From Dehalococcoidia bacterium UBA1123 (lineage in GTDB: Bacteria; Chloroflexota; Dehalococcoidia; Lucifugimonadales; UBA1123), in NCBI GenBank assembly GCA_002313895.1, contig DCAW01000021.1:25507-47902 (forward strand): DNA of 22,396 bases, in the 5' to 3' direction. How positions within the stretch are numbered: position 1 is the first letter of the stretch; every line of letters begins with the position of its first letter. The notes under the pieces are model-generated. The model saw only the letters and a program-made list of their open reading frames with translations. It was not told the origin of the DNA and did no database searches. The translations under genes were made by a program, and so were the position numbers. Positions 7,280-15,769 of the stretch are shown here, piece after piece.

Positions 7280-9541
7280 TTACTTGTCCATCACGGCCTT
7301 GGCTACCGCCGCGGGGTTCATCGGCAGAGCGAACAGGCGCGTGCCGATGGCGTTCTCGATAGCGTTGGCGATAGCGGGCGTCGGCGGGATAATCGGAGCT
7401 TCGCCCACTCCTCGGACACCATACGGATGGCCGGGGTTGGCAACCTCGACGATCACCGTGTCGATCATAGGCAGGTCCAGGCTCGTGGGCATGCGATAGT
7501 CCAGCAGAGAGACGTTGTCCATCGTGCCGGAGTCACTCATGTAATACTCTTCGTTGAGCGCCCAGCCAATGCCCTGAACGGCCCCGCCCTGCATCTGTCC
7601 TTCGACATAGCTGGGATGGATAGCCTTGCCAGCGTCCTGCACAACAGTGAACCGCAGAATTTCGGTCTTGCCGGTTTCCGGGTCGACCTCAACGTCCACG
7701 ATGTTTCCGGCGAAGGCTCCGCCTACTCCAGAGGGGCTGACGGCGGCTGTGCCGGTGATTCCTCCACCAGATCGGCCTAGCTGTCCGGCCAGTTCCGCGA
7801 ACGTCATACTGAGTTCTGGATCGGATTTCGACTTGAACACGGCGTCTTCAAGCTCAACCGTGTCGGCGTCCACTTCCCAGATTTGGGCTGCTCGGTCAAT
7901 CATCTTCGTCCTGACATCCTGAGCGGCCTCATAGGCTGCCCAGCCGGTGGCGAAGGTGGTGCGACTGCCGCCTGTGACTGCGGTGAAGCCAATCGTGTCA
8001 GTATCCACCACGGTAGGATGAACCTTCTCGTATGGGAGGGTCAGCACTTCGGCGGCTTGCATGGCGATGGATGCTCGCGTCCCGCCGATGTCTGTGGAAC
8101 CTTCCTGCAAGGTTACGGTGCCATCGGCGTTTACCGCGATGTTGCACGCGGAGTCGAAGCCGATGTTGAACCAGAATCCCACAGCGACGCCCCGGCCTTG
8201 GTTGGGGCCGTCCAAAGGCGCATTGTAATGGGGATGGCTCTTCATAGCTTCCAAGACTTCTTCATATCCGACTCGCGGGAAGGTGGGGCCGTGAACCTGG
8301 CGGGTGCCCTCCTTGGCTGCGTTCTTCATGCGGAAGTCAATTGGGTCCATTCCTATTGCCTTGGCGACCTCGTCAATGACCTGCTCGCCGGCAAACGCCG
8401 CGTTGGGAGCGCCGGGGGCTCGGTATGCAGCGGTCTTGGGCTTGTTGACGACAACGTCGTAGCCATCCACAAGCGCGTTTTCCAGGTCGTAAGGCGCCAG
8501 CACGCACATGGCCCCTGCGCCCACTGGCGAGCCGGGATATGCTCCGGCTTCCATTGCCAGGTATGCGTGGGCGGCGGTGATTGTGCCGTCCTTCTTCGCG
8601 CCGATCTTGATCTTCGCGTAAGAACCGGGTGTCGGGCCGGTGCCCTGAAGCACGTCGGCGCGGGACATCACTAGCTTGACAGGCGTCCCGGTCTTCTTGG
8701 ACAGGAGAGCCGCCACAGGCTCCAGATAGACGTCGATCTTGCCGCCGAAACCTCCACCGATCTCCAGCGGGACGACCCGAATCTGAGAGACAGGTATGTC
8801 CAGAATCTTAGCGCAGGCGTCCCGGGCAGCGAAGGAACCCTGAGTGCTGCACCAGATGTGCAGTCTTCCGTCGTTGTTCCACAAAGCAGTCGCGGCCTGA
8901 GGCTCGATGTAGCCTTGGTGAACTGTCTTGGTTGTGAACTCTCGTTCAATCACCACGTCAGCTTCTTTAAATCCCGCTTTAACGTCGCCCTTGACGTGCT
9001 GGAAGTGTGAGGCGACGTTGCTGGCCTTGTCGGCCTTCTCGCCCAACTCGTCTGTCATCAGGCTGTCGTGAAGTATAGGCGCGTCGCCCTTCATAGAAGA
9101 CTGAACGTCGGTCACGGGGGTCAGGACTTCGTAGTCAACGTCGATGAGGCTCACAGCCTCTTCGGCGATGTGAGGGCTGGCGGCGGCAACAGCGGCGATG
9201 GCGTGGCCCCTGTAGAGGGCTTTATCCGACGCCAGCACGTTGTCACGCTGCCACACGACAGGGCCTTCGCCTCCCTGAGGGAAGTCCGCGGAGGTCACGA
9301 CGGCGCGCACGCCATCAAGAGCTTCGGCCTTGGAGGTGTCGATAGACTTGATTCGAGCGTGAGCGTGAGGGCTGCGAAGGACGCTGCCACTCAGCAATCC
9401 AGCCGCTGCGAAGTCTGCGCCGTATAGAGCGCGCCCCGTAACCTTGTCGGCTCCGTCGGGACGAAGGGGCCTTGTGCCCACCACGTTGTAGTCCTGATTG
9501 GAGAGAACGACGTTTGGTTCGTAATCTCTGGTAGTTGCCAT
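7280..9541 (-). CDS. xanthine dehydrogenase family molybdopterin-binding subunit
   Basis: A 753-residue large subunit of a molybdenum hydroxylase, which hydroxylates its substrate with oxygen from water at a molybdopterin-cytosine or guanine dinucleotide centre. The N-terminal aldehyde oxidase/XDH a/b hammerhead domain covers about residues 25-145. The Mo-binding part has GGGFGGK (262-268), the active-site loop AYRAPGAP (372-379) and the catalytic glutamate Glu714 in GVRGVGEAP. The loop is of the xanthine dehydrogenase/aromatic hydroxylase type. It lacks the AYXCSFR loop of form I CO dehydrogenase and the AYRGAGR loop of form II, so CO oxidation is unlikely. The gene is last in the FAD, Fe-S, Mo operon, starting 3 bases behind the previous stop with AGGAGG 9 bases before ATG. 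The substrate (purine, aldehyde, N-heterocycle or aromatic acyl-CoA) is undetermined. Confidence 0.92.
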   Translation of the reverse strand: MATTRDYEPNVVLSNQDYNVVGTRPLRPDGADKVTGRALYGADFAAAGLLSGSVLRSPHAHARIKSIDTSKAEALDGVRAVVTSADFPQGGEGPVVWQRDNVLASDKALYRGHAIAAVAAASPHIAEEAVSLIDVDYEVLTPVTDVQSSMKGDAPILHDSLMTDELGEKADKASNVASHFQHVKGDVKAGFKEADVVIEREFTTKTVHQGYIEPQAATALWNNDGRLHIWCSTQGSFAARDACAKILDIPVSQIRVVPLEIGGGFGGKIDVYLEPVAALLSKKTGTPVKLVMSRADVLQGTGPTPGSYAKIKIGAKKDGTITAAHAYLAMEAGAYPGSPVGAGAMCVLAPYDLENALVDGYDVVVNKPKTAAYRAPGAPNAAFAGEQVIDEVAKAIGMDPIDFRMKNAAKEGTRQVHGPTFPRVGYEEVLEAMKSHPHYNAPLDGPNQGRGVAVGFWFNIGFDSACNIAVNADGTVTLQEGSTDIGGTRASIAMQAAEVLTLPYEKVHPTVVDTDTIGFTAVTGGSRTTFATGWAAYEAAQDVRTKMIDRAAQIWEVDADTVELEDAVFKSKSDPELSMTFAELAGQLGRSGGGITGTAAVSPSGVGGAFAGNIVDVEVDPETGKTEILRFTVVQDAGKAIHPSYVEGQMQGGAVQGIGWALNEEYYMSDSGTMDNVSLLDYRMPTSLDLPMIDTVIVEVANPGHPYGVRGVGEAPIIPPTPAIANAIENAIGTRLFALPMNPAAVAKAVMDK

Positions 9542-9544
9542 TCG

Positions 9545-10024
9545 TTAAGCCTCCTGCATCTTGACAGCCGCATCCTGCACCGCTCGGATAATCTTATCGT
9601 AGCCGGTGCAGCGGCAGAGGTTGTTTGCGAGCCAGAAGCGAATCTCGTGTTCTGTCGGGTCGGGGTTCTGATCCAGCAGTGACTTGGACGCCACAATGAA
9701 ACCGGGTGTGCAGATGCCGCACTGCAGAGCGGCATTCTCAAGGAAGGACTGCTGAATCGGGTGAAGCGTGCTGCCATCGGCGATACCTTCGATGGTCGTG
9801 ATCTCCTTGCCTTCGGCCTCAACGCCCAGAACCAGGCATGATGTCACGATGCGACCGTCCATCTCGACGGTGCAGGCGCCGCAGTTGCCGTCGTTGCAAC
9901 CCTCTTTGGTGCCGGTCAAGCCGATCACGTCACGCAGACACTCCAGCAGGCTCTGCCGAGGCTCGCACAGGAAATCCACATGCTCGCCGTTGATATTCGT
10001 CTGTACGTAGGTCTTTCCTGGCAT
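9545..10024 (-). CDS. (2Fe-2S)-binding subunit of the molybdenum hydroxylase
   Basis: A 159-residue small subunit that passes electrons from the Mo site to FAD. The N-terminal plant-type ferredoxin domain has Cys43, Cys48 and Cys51 (GCNDGNCGACTV) and Cys63. The C-terminal helical domain binds the second cluster through Cys102 and Cys105 (QCGICTPG) and Cys137 and Cys139 (LCRCTGY). All eight ligands are present and the length is normal. Its ATG follows the stop of the FAD subunit gene with no gap (TAGATG on the coding strand), with AGGAGA as ribosome binding site inside the upstream gene. This indicates a tightly coupled operon. Confidence 0.95.
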   Translation of the reverse strand: MPGKTYVQTNINGEHVDFLCEPRQSLLECLRDVIGLTGTKEGCNDGNCGACTVEMDGRIVTSCLVLGVEAEGKEITTIEGIADGSTLHPIQQSFLENAALQCGICTPGFIVASKSLLDQNPDPTEHEIRFWLANNLCRCTGYDKIIRAVQDAAVKMQEA

Positions 10025-10897
10025 CTAGTTGTTCTCCTTAGCTCTCTCGATGGCCGTGTTAAGGGCTCTTCGGGTAAGCACCTCGCACAGGTGCTGACGG
10101 AATTCTATGGTGCCGCGCATGTCGGTGATGGGCCTTGCGGCGTCACGGGCGATGCCGGATGCTATTCGGACAGTCTCATCATTGGCAGGTTTGCCAGCAA
10201 TGGCGTCCCCGGCTTCCTGAACGAACAGCGGCGTGGGAGCAACCGATGCCAGGGACACGCGAGCCTCTTTGATATCGCCGTTATCCAGGACCACCGACAC
10301 TCCTGCTCCTGCTACCGCGATGTCCATCTCGTTTCGGGGGATGAACCGGATGTAGTTCGCGCCGGAGTTGGCAACGGGGGCGGGTAAGTGAAGCGAAACC
10401 AAAATCTCGTCTGAGCCGAGGGCATTCTGCCTGACGCCTGTGCAGAAGTCTTCAATGGCGACCTGGCGGTTGCCGTTGGGGCCTGCGATGTTGGCGGTGC
10501 CATTCAGCGCAATCATCGGAGGAATGGAGTCGGCGCTTGGGGTAGCATTACACAGGTTTCCGCCCAGAGAGGCGCGGCCCTGAATCTGAGTTCCACCGAT
10601 CAACGATGCCGCGTCGATCAGTCCGGGATATGCGGTGGCCACGGCCTGGTTGCCATATATCTTGTAACAGGGAACAGCCGCGCCAAGGGTCAAACCGTTC
10701 GTGGGGTCATAGGTGATCTCGTTCAATTCAGGGATGTTCTTCCCGTCAACCACCAGGTCGATATCGTAGACTCCTGCCCTGAGAGCCACCAACAGGTCTG
10801 TTCCGCCTGCCATCACCCTCGCACGGCCACCGGCCTCGCTCAACACGTCTACGGCTTCCCTTACTGAATGGGGAGTTGCGTAATCAATCCACTTCAA
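10025..10897 (-). CDS. FAD-binding subunit of the molybdenum hydroxylase
   Basis: A 290-residue medium subunit that binds FAD and hands electrons to an acceptor. FAD-binding motifs of the CO dehydrogenase flavoprotein/XDH type are present: AGGTDLL (30-36) and LGGNLCNATPSAD (111-123). The C-terminal flavoprotein domain covers about residues 175-280. The frame is open to 11056, but the start is best placed at TTG 10897. AAAGGAGG lies 7 bases upstream and the protein then begins MKWIDYATPHSV, as the family does; the extra 53 upstream codons show no homology-like pattern. First gene of the FAD, Fe-S, Mo operon, the same order as coxMSL. No convincing promoter is seen in 10898-11136; a TATACA-like box near 10944 has no -35 partner. 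Confidence 0.92.
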   Translation of the reverse strand: MKWIDYATPHSVREAVDVLSEAGGRARVMAGGTDLLVALRAGVYDIDLVVDGKNIPELNEITYDPTNGLTLGAAVPCYKIYGNQAVATAYPGLIDAASLIGGTQIQGRASLGGNLCNATPSADSIPPMIALNGTANIAGPNGNRQVAIEDFCTGVRQNALGSDEILVSLHLPAPVANSGANYIRFIPRNEMDIAVAGAGVSVVLDNGDIKEARVSLASVAPTPLFVQEAGDAIAGKPANDETVRIASGIARDAARPITDMRGTIEFRQHLCEVLTRRALNTAIERAKENN

Positions 10898-11136
10898 TAG
10901 CCAGCCTCCTTTCCAGGTCTCTATCTCTAATAAGGTTCGATTGTATAATTCTGGTTCTACGGCGGCCACTGGAATAACACACGGTCGCCGTCCAACTGGC
11001 ACACTCGTACTGACGTATTTCAGGAGGTCACATCCTGAGGTAGGAGGCACGCGCACAGGGATTGCAATAATCAGAATAATACCGAGTGTCCGTGGCCTCG
11101 AAACACTGTTCTGCCCCGGGAGCCGAAACCGGGGTC

Positions 11137-11644
11137 AAGTATACCAGAGGAAGGTATGTTCAACAATGTCGGGGCATAAGGTTAGTATGAACGCTCCGTG
11201 CCTGTGACTCCGCCCTCTTCCAACTGCGCGATAACCTATGGTGGCAGGCCGAGAAGAAGTCTGAAAATGAAGGCGTTATGCTGCCCCAAAGTGCGACTGG
11301 GTCATCGGAAGTTCTCGATCACCACATCGCTGTCGCTGACAAGCTCTTCAAGGATTGACCTGCCATCCGGGTGTCGGGTGTCAGGTGTCGGGTTTGATAC
11401 CGTGCTTGCTATGGTGCAGAGTGATGAATCAATTAGAGCGGTTCCACTAATCGGAGCCTCTGTCTCCGTCAGGCATGTTGCCGGACCCGACGATCATCCG
11501 ATAAAGGTCCCATGCGTGGGCCAACTCAACCTTTAAGGCCTCGGCTCCCATGTCCGCCAACAGCCTGGTGGCATAAGGCCCAGAGAAGTCCAGCATGCGA
11601 ACACCGTGGAGCGCTTGGGCCAATGTTCCAGCCTTATGCCGCAA
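11137..11644 (-). pseudogene. decayed CaiB/BaiF family CoA-transferase
   Basis: The N-terminus is clear: ALHGVRMLDFSGPYATRLL and ADMGAEALKVE, followed by AWDLYRMIVGSGNMPDGDRG. The frame then hits TAG (11447-11449), but coding-like sequence continues as WNRSN, a TGA, and FITLHHSKHGIKPD. After a 7-base repeat expansion the frame shifts to DGRSILEELVSDSDVVIENF. A stop follows, then LLLGLPP, a stop, VIA, and finally GVTGTERSY, a stop, and PYAPTLLNIPSSGILD near 11137. These pieces follow the order of the first 160 or so residues of CaiB-type (class III) CoA-transferases, which carry CoA between organic acids. The C-terminal two thirds are absent. It starts 31 bases behind the restored end of the MetE-like gene, so the two probably formed an operon. 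Confidence 0.75.
11370..11390. repeat. three tandem 7-bp units inside the CaiB relic
   Basis: Three units, GGTGTCG (11370-11376), GGTGTCA (11377-11383) and GGTGTCG (11384-11390), lie where the relic changes frame. Removing one 7-base unit would restore the frame between KPD and DGRSIL, so slippage expansion explains the frameshift. Confidence 0.6.
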
Positions 11645-11719
11645 TTATGGGCGTCTGATTCCCTGTCGAGCCAGGTTAGACATCCTCTCGGACTGGATGA
11701 GTGGCTAGCGCTAGATTGG

Positions 11720-12694
11720 TCAGTTTGGCTTTGGCCGTGTCAGGATCAAGAAAATCATCCCGCAATCAGGGCCTAAGGCGAGGCGGTCGGGGTCGACATA
11801 TTCGAGAATCCGCCTGATCTGAGATTCTATTCCGCTGACGATCTCAACTTCGGGTTTTCCGATGTCGATCAGGCCAAATATTATCGTTTTGTCGCCGAAC
11901 GCCTCCATGAACTGTGGTTCGATAGGCTGGCCCGACCCTTCGATTGAGACCTGGTCGATCTTGAATATTGCAAGAGTGGGCGCAATGCGAGTGTAGTTAT
12001 CTATGTTGGCTTTGGCGTACCCTTCTACCGGGGCGCCACGGCAGATGTGGACTGCCGTCGTGACACCGACGATGCCGTCGAAACATGCTTCCAGGGCACG
12101 AATACCGTAGGCAATCATCTTCTTAGGGTACCGGGCTAATGCCGGTTCGTCGAACTGAATAATTTGGCATCCCGCCTCCACCAGAGCGCTCGCTCCTTTA
12201 AGGACGGCTGCAGCCAAATCCATTGCCAGCGATGATTCATCGCGATAATATTCGTTTTTCACCGAGTCGATTATTGTCATCGGACCCGGTATCGTCACTT
12301 TGATCTGGCGGTCTGTCAGGTTCTGTGTGAAGCGAAAGTCGTCAACGAGAAAAACCCCGGCTGACGCAACTGAACCCGTGATCCTAGGAGCGTTCCAACT
12401 CCAAGCCCCAGAGCGTTTGTCGACGACTGCGCGATTATCGAAATCGAACCCATCCAGACCACGGCAAAAATAGTAAACGTAATTGTCGCAACGCTGCTCT
12501 TCATCAGAAACGACATCGACACCAATAGCTTCCTGTTGGCGAGCCGCCCACTCAATGGCTTCGCCCTGCTTGGCCTTCAGTTCTTCCGGCTGGAATTCCC
12601 AATCGCGATCCACTGTCCAGCCGGAGGTGTCATGATTTCTCGAAGACAACGAGTCAGGTTTCGGCCGACTGCCAATGACCGTTGTGGTTAACAT
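11720..12694 (-). CDS. core-type cobalamin-independent methionine synthase (MetE-like), frameshifted C-terminus
   Basis: A 324-residue single-domain protein of the MetE catalytic-domain family (TIM barrel), which transfers a methyl group to a thiol bound at zinc. The expected zinc ligands are visible: His216 and Cys218 (VHICRG), Glu252 (SIEGSG) and Cys311 (PDCGM). IPGPMT (135-140) is another family motif. The start is ATG 12694 with AAGGAG 8 bases upstream; the frame is open to 12784 but without homology. The last residues ILTRPKPN are atypical. One extra base in the T run near 11754 would instead give LDPDTAKAKLTNLALATHP ending at 11676, a family-like tail. The protein is therefore probably truncated by a homopolymer deletion just behind the last zinc ligand. 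Methyl donor and acceptor are unknown; homologues in Chloroflexota make methionine from methylcobalamin. Confidence 0.75.
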   Translation of the reverse strand: MLTTTVIGSRPKPDSLSSRNHDTSGWTVDRDWEFQPEELKAKQGEAIEWAARQQEAIGVDVVSDEEQRCDNYVYYFCRGLDGFDFDNRAVVDKRSGAWSWNAPRITGSVASAGVFLVDDFRFTQNLTDRQIKVTIPGPMTIIDSVKNEYYRDESSLAMDLAAAVLKGASALVEAGCQIIQFDEPALARYPKKMIAYGIRALEACFDGIVGVTTAVHICRGAPVEGYAKANIDNYTRIAPTLAIFKIDQVSIEGSGQPIEPQFMEAFGDKTIIFGLIDIGKPEVEIVSGIESQIRRILEYVDPDRLALGPDCGMIFLILTRPKPN

Positions 12695-12784
12695 GTGGTC
12701 GTCTCCTTTTGGGTTAAGGCTGTTGAAACTCCCACGATCCGAGTTATCCGTAAGGTACTTGGTGTGCTTTTTTGTGCTGGCCAC

Positions 12785-13345
12785 AAATCACCAAAACCTT
12801 CAAGGTCTTAAATGGGACCACGAAGCACCCAGAGAGCAATAGGCGAAAGTCCCTTGCCCGGTATTTCCCAGATGGAATCCGCTGTTTCCATGACCACGCC
12901 ATCCTGAAACATCACGGACTTTGCGCCTGCCTGGTGATGTTGTCAATCGGGCCCTGAAGCGCTCAAATACACTCCAACAACGCTATTGCCACTCTGCGTG
13001 ATTCACCATTGGGAATCTTCTGACACAAGCTCAAGTTCTTAGGCTCAGTCATCCGAAAACTCAGAACTGTGAATCAGCGGCATTCGCCCACACGCAGAAT
13101 ATCCGGACTCTTGCCATAGGGGTAGTAGTGAGGTAGAGTATCAGGCGTATTCTTGCGTGTTTGTCTTTAGAATTTCTGGTTGGCTGGATTCAGATATTCT
13201 TGGACTCTACTTGGAGGGTTTGGTGGCAGCTTCCTCCAAGTGACGAGCAACGGATTGCCAGAATTAACGTGAATATATTTGACGGCCCGACTGCTCAGGT
13301 CGACACAGCAGTTGATCGAACCCCTGTAAATATGTGGAGGACACC
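12785..13345. other. intergenic stretch between the divergent MetE-like and coxL-type genes
   Basis: About 560 bases without a convincing gene. The minus strand has short coding-like pieces (for example MTEPKNLSLCQKIPNGES near 13040, and MFQDGVVMETADSIWE near 12900), each stopped after 30-45 codons and not recognised. A TTGCCA at 13255 and TATATT at 13274 are only 13 bases apart, too close for a good promoter. No repeats or RNA genes are apparent. Confidence 0.3.
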
Positions 13346-15685
13346 GTGACTACTCAGACAGCCATAGGCGCAAGCATGAAGCGACGGGAAGACCCTCGGC
13401 TGATCACTGGAAGAGGGACTTATGTTGACGACATTAAGTTAGTGGGCATGCTCCACATGGCGCTTGTTCGCAGCCCCTTCGCTCATGCCAACATCAAGAA
13501 CGTCGACACCTCGGCGGCCCAAGACGCTCCCGGCGTCGTGGCGACGTTTACTGGCGCACAACTCCATGAGGAGCTTGGCTCTCTGATCTGCGGTTGGATT
13601 GTGCCGGACACCAAGGAGGTTCCCCATCCTCCTCTGGCAGTCGATAAAGTGAGATACACAGGCGACGCTGTGGCTGCCGTAATCGCGGACAGCCCCGCCG
13701 CCGCCGCAGACGCTGCGCTGTTGGTCGAGGTTGACTACGAAGAGCTCGACGCAGTCGTGGACATGGAAAAAGCCATCCAGGACGGACAGCCCCAGCTTCA
13801 CGACGACGCGCCGAATAACATTGCCTTCGAGTGGGAGGTCGGTGGTGGTGATTTCGCCGCCGCCGCATCCAGCGCCCAGGTGAAAGTTACCGAGCGTATC
13901 GTCAACCAGCGGCTGATTCCCAACTCCATGGAGGGACGCGCTGTCATAGCAGACTTCAATCCCGGTACCAACCAGCTCACGATGTGGACATCCTCCCAGA
14001 TTCCCCACCTGGTGAGACTGCTGTTGGCCCTAGTCACAGGACATCCCGAGCACCAGATTCGCGTCATCTCTCCCGATGTTGGCGGGGGATTCGGTTCCAA
14101 GCTATACCTCTACGCTGAAGAGGTCATCGCCTCGATAGCTGCTAAGAGGCTCGGCAAGCCCATCAAGTGGATCGAGGGCAGGCAGGAGAACTACCTTGCC
14201 ACCACCCACGGACGTGACCACATTTGCGAAGCAGAGATCGTCGGCAACAGCGACGGAACGATTACAGGACTCAGAGTCGACGTGAAGGCCAATATGGGTT
14301 CGTACCTTTCCACCTTCGCTCCAGCCATTCCGACCTATCTTTTTGGACTAATACTGGTTGGGCCCTACACGATAGACAACCTCCAGTGCAGCGTGACAGG
14401 AGTATTCACCTCCACCACGCCAGTTGACGCCTATCGTGGCGCCGGCAGGCCGGAGGCGACATACGTAATCGAGCGCATGTTGGACCGCTTCGCATTGGAG
14501 ATCGGTATGGACCCGGTGGAGGTTCGTCGCAAAAATCTGATACCGCCCTTTGAGGACGGTCACACCATCGCCACCGGAGTGACCTATGACAGCGGCAACT
14601 ATGAACCCGCGCTGGACAAGGCCCTTGAGATGGTGGGATACGAAGACTTCCGCAAAGAACAGGCCGAGGCTCGTGAGCAGGGACGTTATCTGGGCATCGG
14701 ACTGTCCACCTACGTTGAGATCTGCGGCATGGCTCCCTCAGCTGTTGCCTACACCTTGGGCGCTCGCGCCCCGACCTGGGAGAGCGCGCTGGTTCGGGTG
14801 CATCCCACAGGAAAGGTCACAGTTTACACCGGCGCCGCATCCACCGGCCAGGGCCACGACACCACATTCGCTCAGCTGACGTCCGCAGAGCTAGGCATAC
14901 CCGTAGAGGACATCGAGATCATTCACGGCGACACCGACAAGGTTCAGATGGGAGTCGGGACCTTCGGCTCCCGCTCCGTGGTCGTCGGAGGCAGTGCCAT
15001 CCGAATGAGCACAGACAAGATCAAAGAGAAGGCAAAACGCGTCGCCGCCAACCTGCTGGAGGCTGCCCCAGAAGATGTGGTCTACGAGAACGGCCAGATG
15101 TTCGTTCAGGGCGCTCCAGCTGAAGCCAAGACCTTTGCCGAGATCGCGCTGGCTGCGCACTGGTACGAAAGTATGCCCGAGGGCATTGAGCCCGGCCTGG
15201 AAGCCACTTCCGTATTCGATCCTTCAAACTTCACATGGCCTTTTGGCACCCACATCGCAGTCGTTGAGGTGGACGGAGAGACCGGCGACACCAAGCTGTT
15301 GCGATACATTGCGGTGGACGACTTTGGAAACATCATCAACCCGATGATAGTTGAAGGCATGGTCCAGGGCGGCGTGGTCCAGGGCGTTGGTCAGGCTCTT
15401 CAGGAGGAGGCCGTCTACGACGATAACGGCCAGCTAATCACAGGAAGCATGGCGGACTATGCCGTGCCTAACGCCACGGACGTTCCAAACATCGAAACGG
15501 CGCTGACCGTGACTCCATCACCCACCAACTCACTGGGCGTCAAAGGCGCAGGCGAGGCCGGAACGATCGCGGCATCGCCAGCAGTCATCAACGCAGTCGT
15601 GGACGCGCTGGCCCCCTTCGGAGTCAAGCACATGAACATGCCCGCCAAGGCTGAGAACGTCTGGCGGCTCATAAATGGCGGCTAG
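13346..15685 (+). CDS. CoxL-type molybdopterin-binding subunit (stand-alone)
   Basis: A 779-residue large subunit of the CO dehydrogenase/aldehyde oxidoreductase family. It opens with the typical GASMKRREDPRLITGRGTY, has the a/b hammerhead to about residue 145, GGGFGSK (246-252), the loop AYRGAGR (362-368) and the catalytic Glu737 in GVKGAGEAG. The AYRGAGR loop is that of form II CoxL-like proteins, whose true substrates are mostly unknown; form I CO dehydrogenase has AYXCSFR. GTG 13346 is chosen because GGAGG (13336-13340) sits 5 bases before it; GTG 13334 in the same frame has no such site. Unusually, no Fe-S or FAD subunit gene is adjacent; those at 9545-10897 belong to the other operon, on the other strand. 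A CoxD-like ATPase follows. Confidence 0.92.
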   Translation: MTTQTAIGASMKRREDPRLITGRGTYVDDIKLVGMLHMALVRSPFAHANIKNVDTSAAQDAPGVVATFTGAQLHEELGSLICGWIVPDTKEVPHPPLAVDKVRYTGDAVAAVIADSPAAAADAALLVEVDYEELDAVVDMEKAIQDGQPQLHDDAPNNIAFEWEVGGGDFAAAASSAQVKVTERIVNQRLIPNSMEGRAVIADFNPGTNQLTMWTSSQIPHLVRLLLALVTGHPEHQIRVISPDVGGGFGSKLYLYAEEVIASIAAKRLGKPIKWIEGRQENYLATTHGRDHICEAEIVGNSDGTITGLRVDVKANMGSYLSTFAPAIPTYLFGLILVGPYTIDNLQCSVTGVFTSTTPVDAYRGAGRPEATYVIERMLDRFALEIGMDPVEVRRKNLIPPFEDGHTIATGVTYDSGNYEPALDKALEMVGYEDFRKEQAEAREQGRYLGIGLSTYVEICGMAPSAVAYTLGARAPTWESALVRVHPTGKVTVYTGAASTGQGHDTTFAQLTSAELGIPVEDIEIIHGDTDKVQMGVGTFGSRSVVVGGSAIRMSTDKIKEKAKRVAANLLEAAPEDVVYENGQMFVQGAPAEAKTFAEIALAAHWYESMPEGIEPGLEATSVFDPSNFTWPFGTHIAVVEVDGETGDTKLLRYIAVDDFGNIINPMIVEGMVQGGVVQGVGQALQEEAVYDDNGQLITGSMADYAVPNATDVPNIETALTVTPSPTNSLGVKGAGEAGTIAASPAVINAVVDALAPFGVKHMNMPAKAENVWRLINGG

Positions 15686-15725
15686 TCCGGCTGACAATCC
15701 CGTAGCGCGATAGATCGAATTCTGC

Positions 15726-15751
15726 CACCGCCCCGATTGTTCGGGGCGGTG
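15726..15751 (+). terminator. perfect GC-rich hairpin behind the coxL-type gene
   Basis: CACCGCCCCGA (15726-15736) pairs with TCGGGGCGGTG (15741-15751) around the loop TTGT. It is followed by CTGTTAAG, not a T run, so it may be a weak or partial terminator, or an mRNA-stabilising hairpin that sets the ratio between the coxL-type gene and the AAA ATPase gene. Confidence 0.5.
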
Positions 15752-15769
15752 CTGTTAAGAGGCATAAAA

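Noticed and set aside
7883..8674. Plus-strand ORF of 263 codons
   Set aside because: Antisense to the conserved Mo subunit gene; its Cys/Gly-rich product is the usual shadow of a GC-rich gene.
13439..14008. Minus-strand ORF of 189 codons
   Set aside because: Antisense to the coxL-type gene, with no start signal and no domain.
13346..15685. Form I (true aerobic) CO dehydrogenase large subunit
   Set aside because: The active-site loop is AYRGAGR and lacks the cysteine of AYXCSFR.
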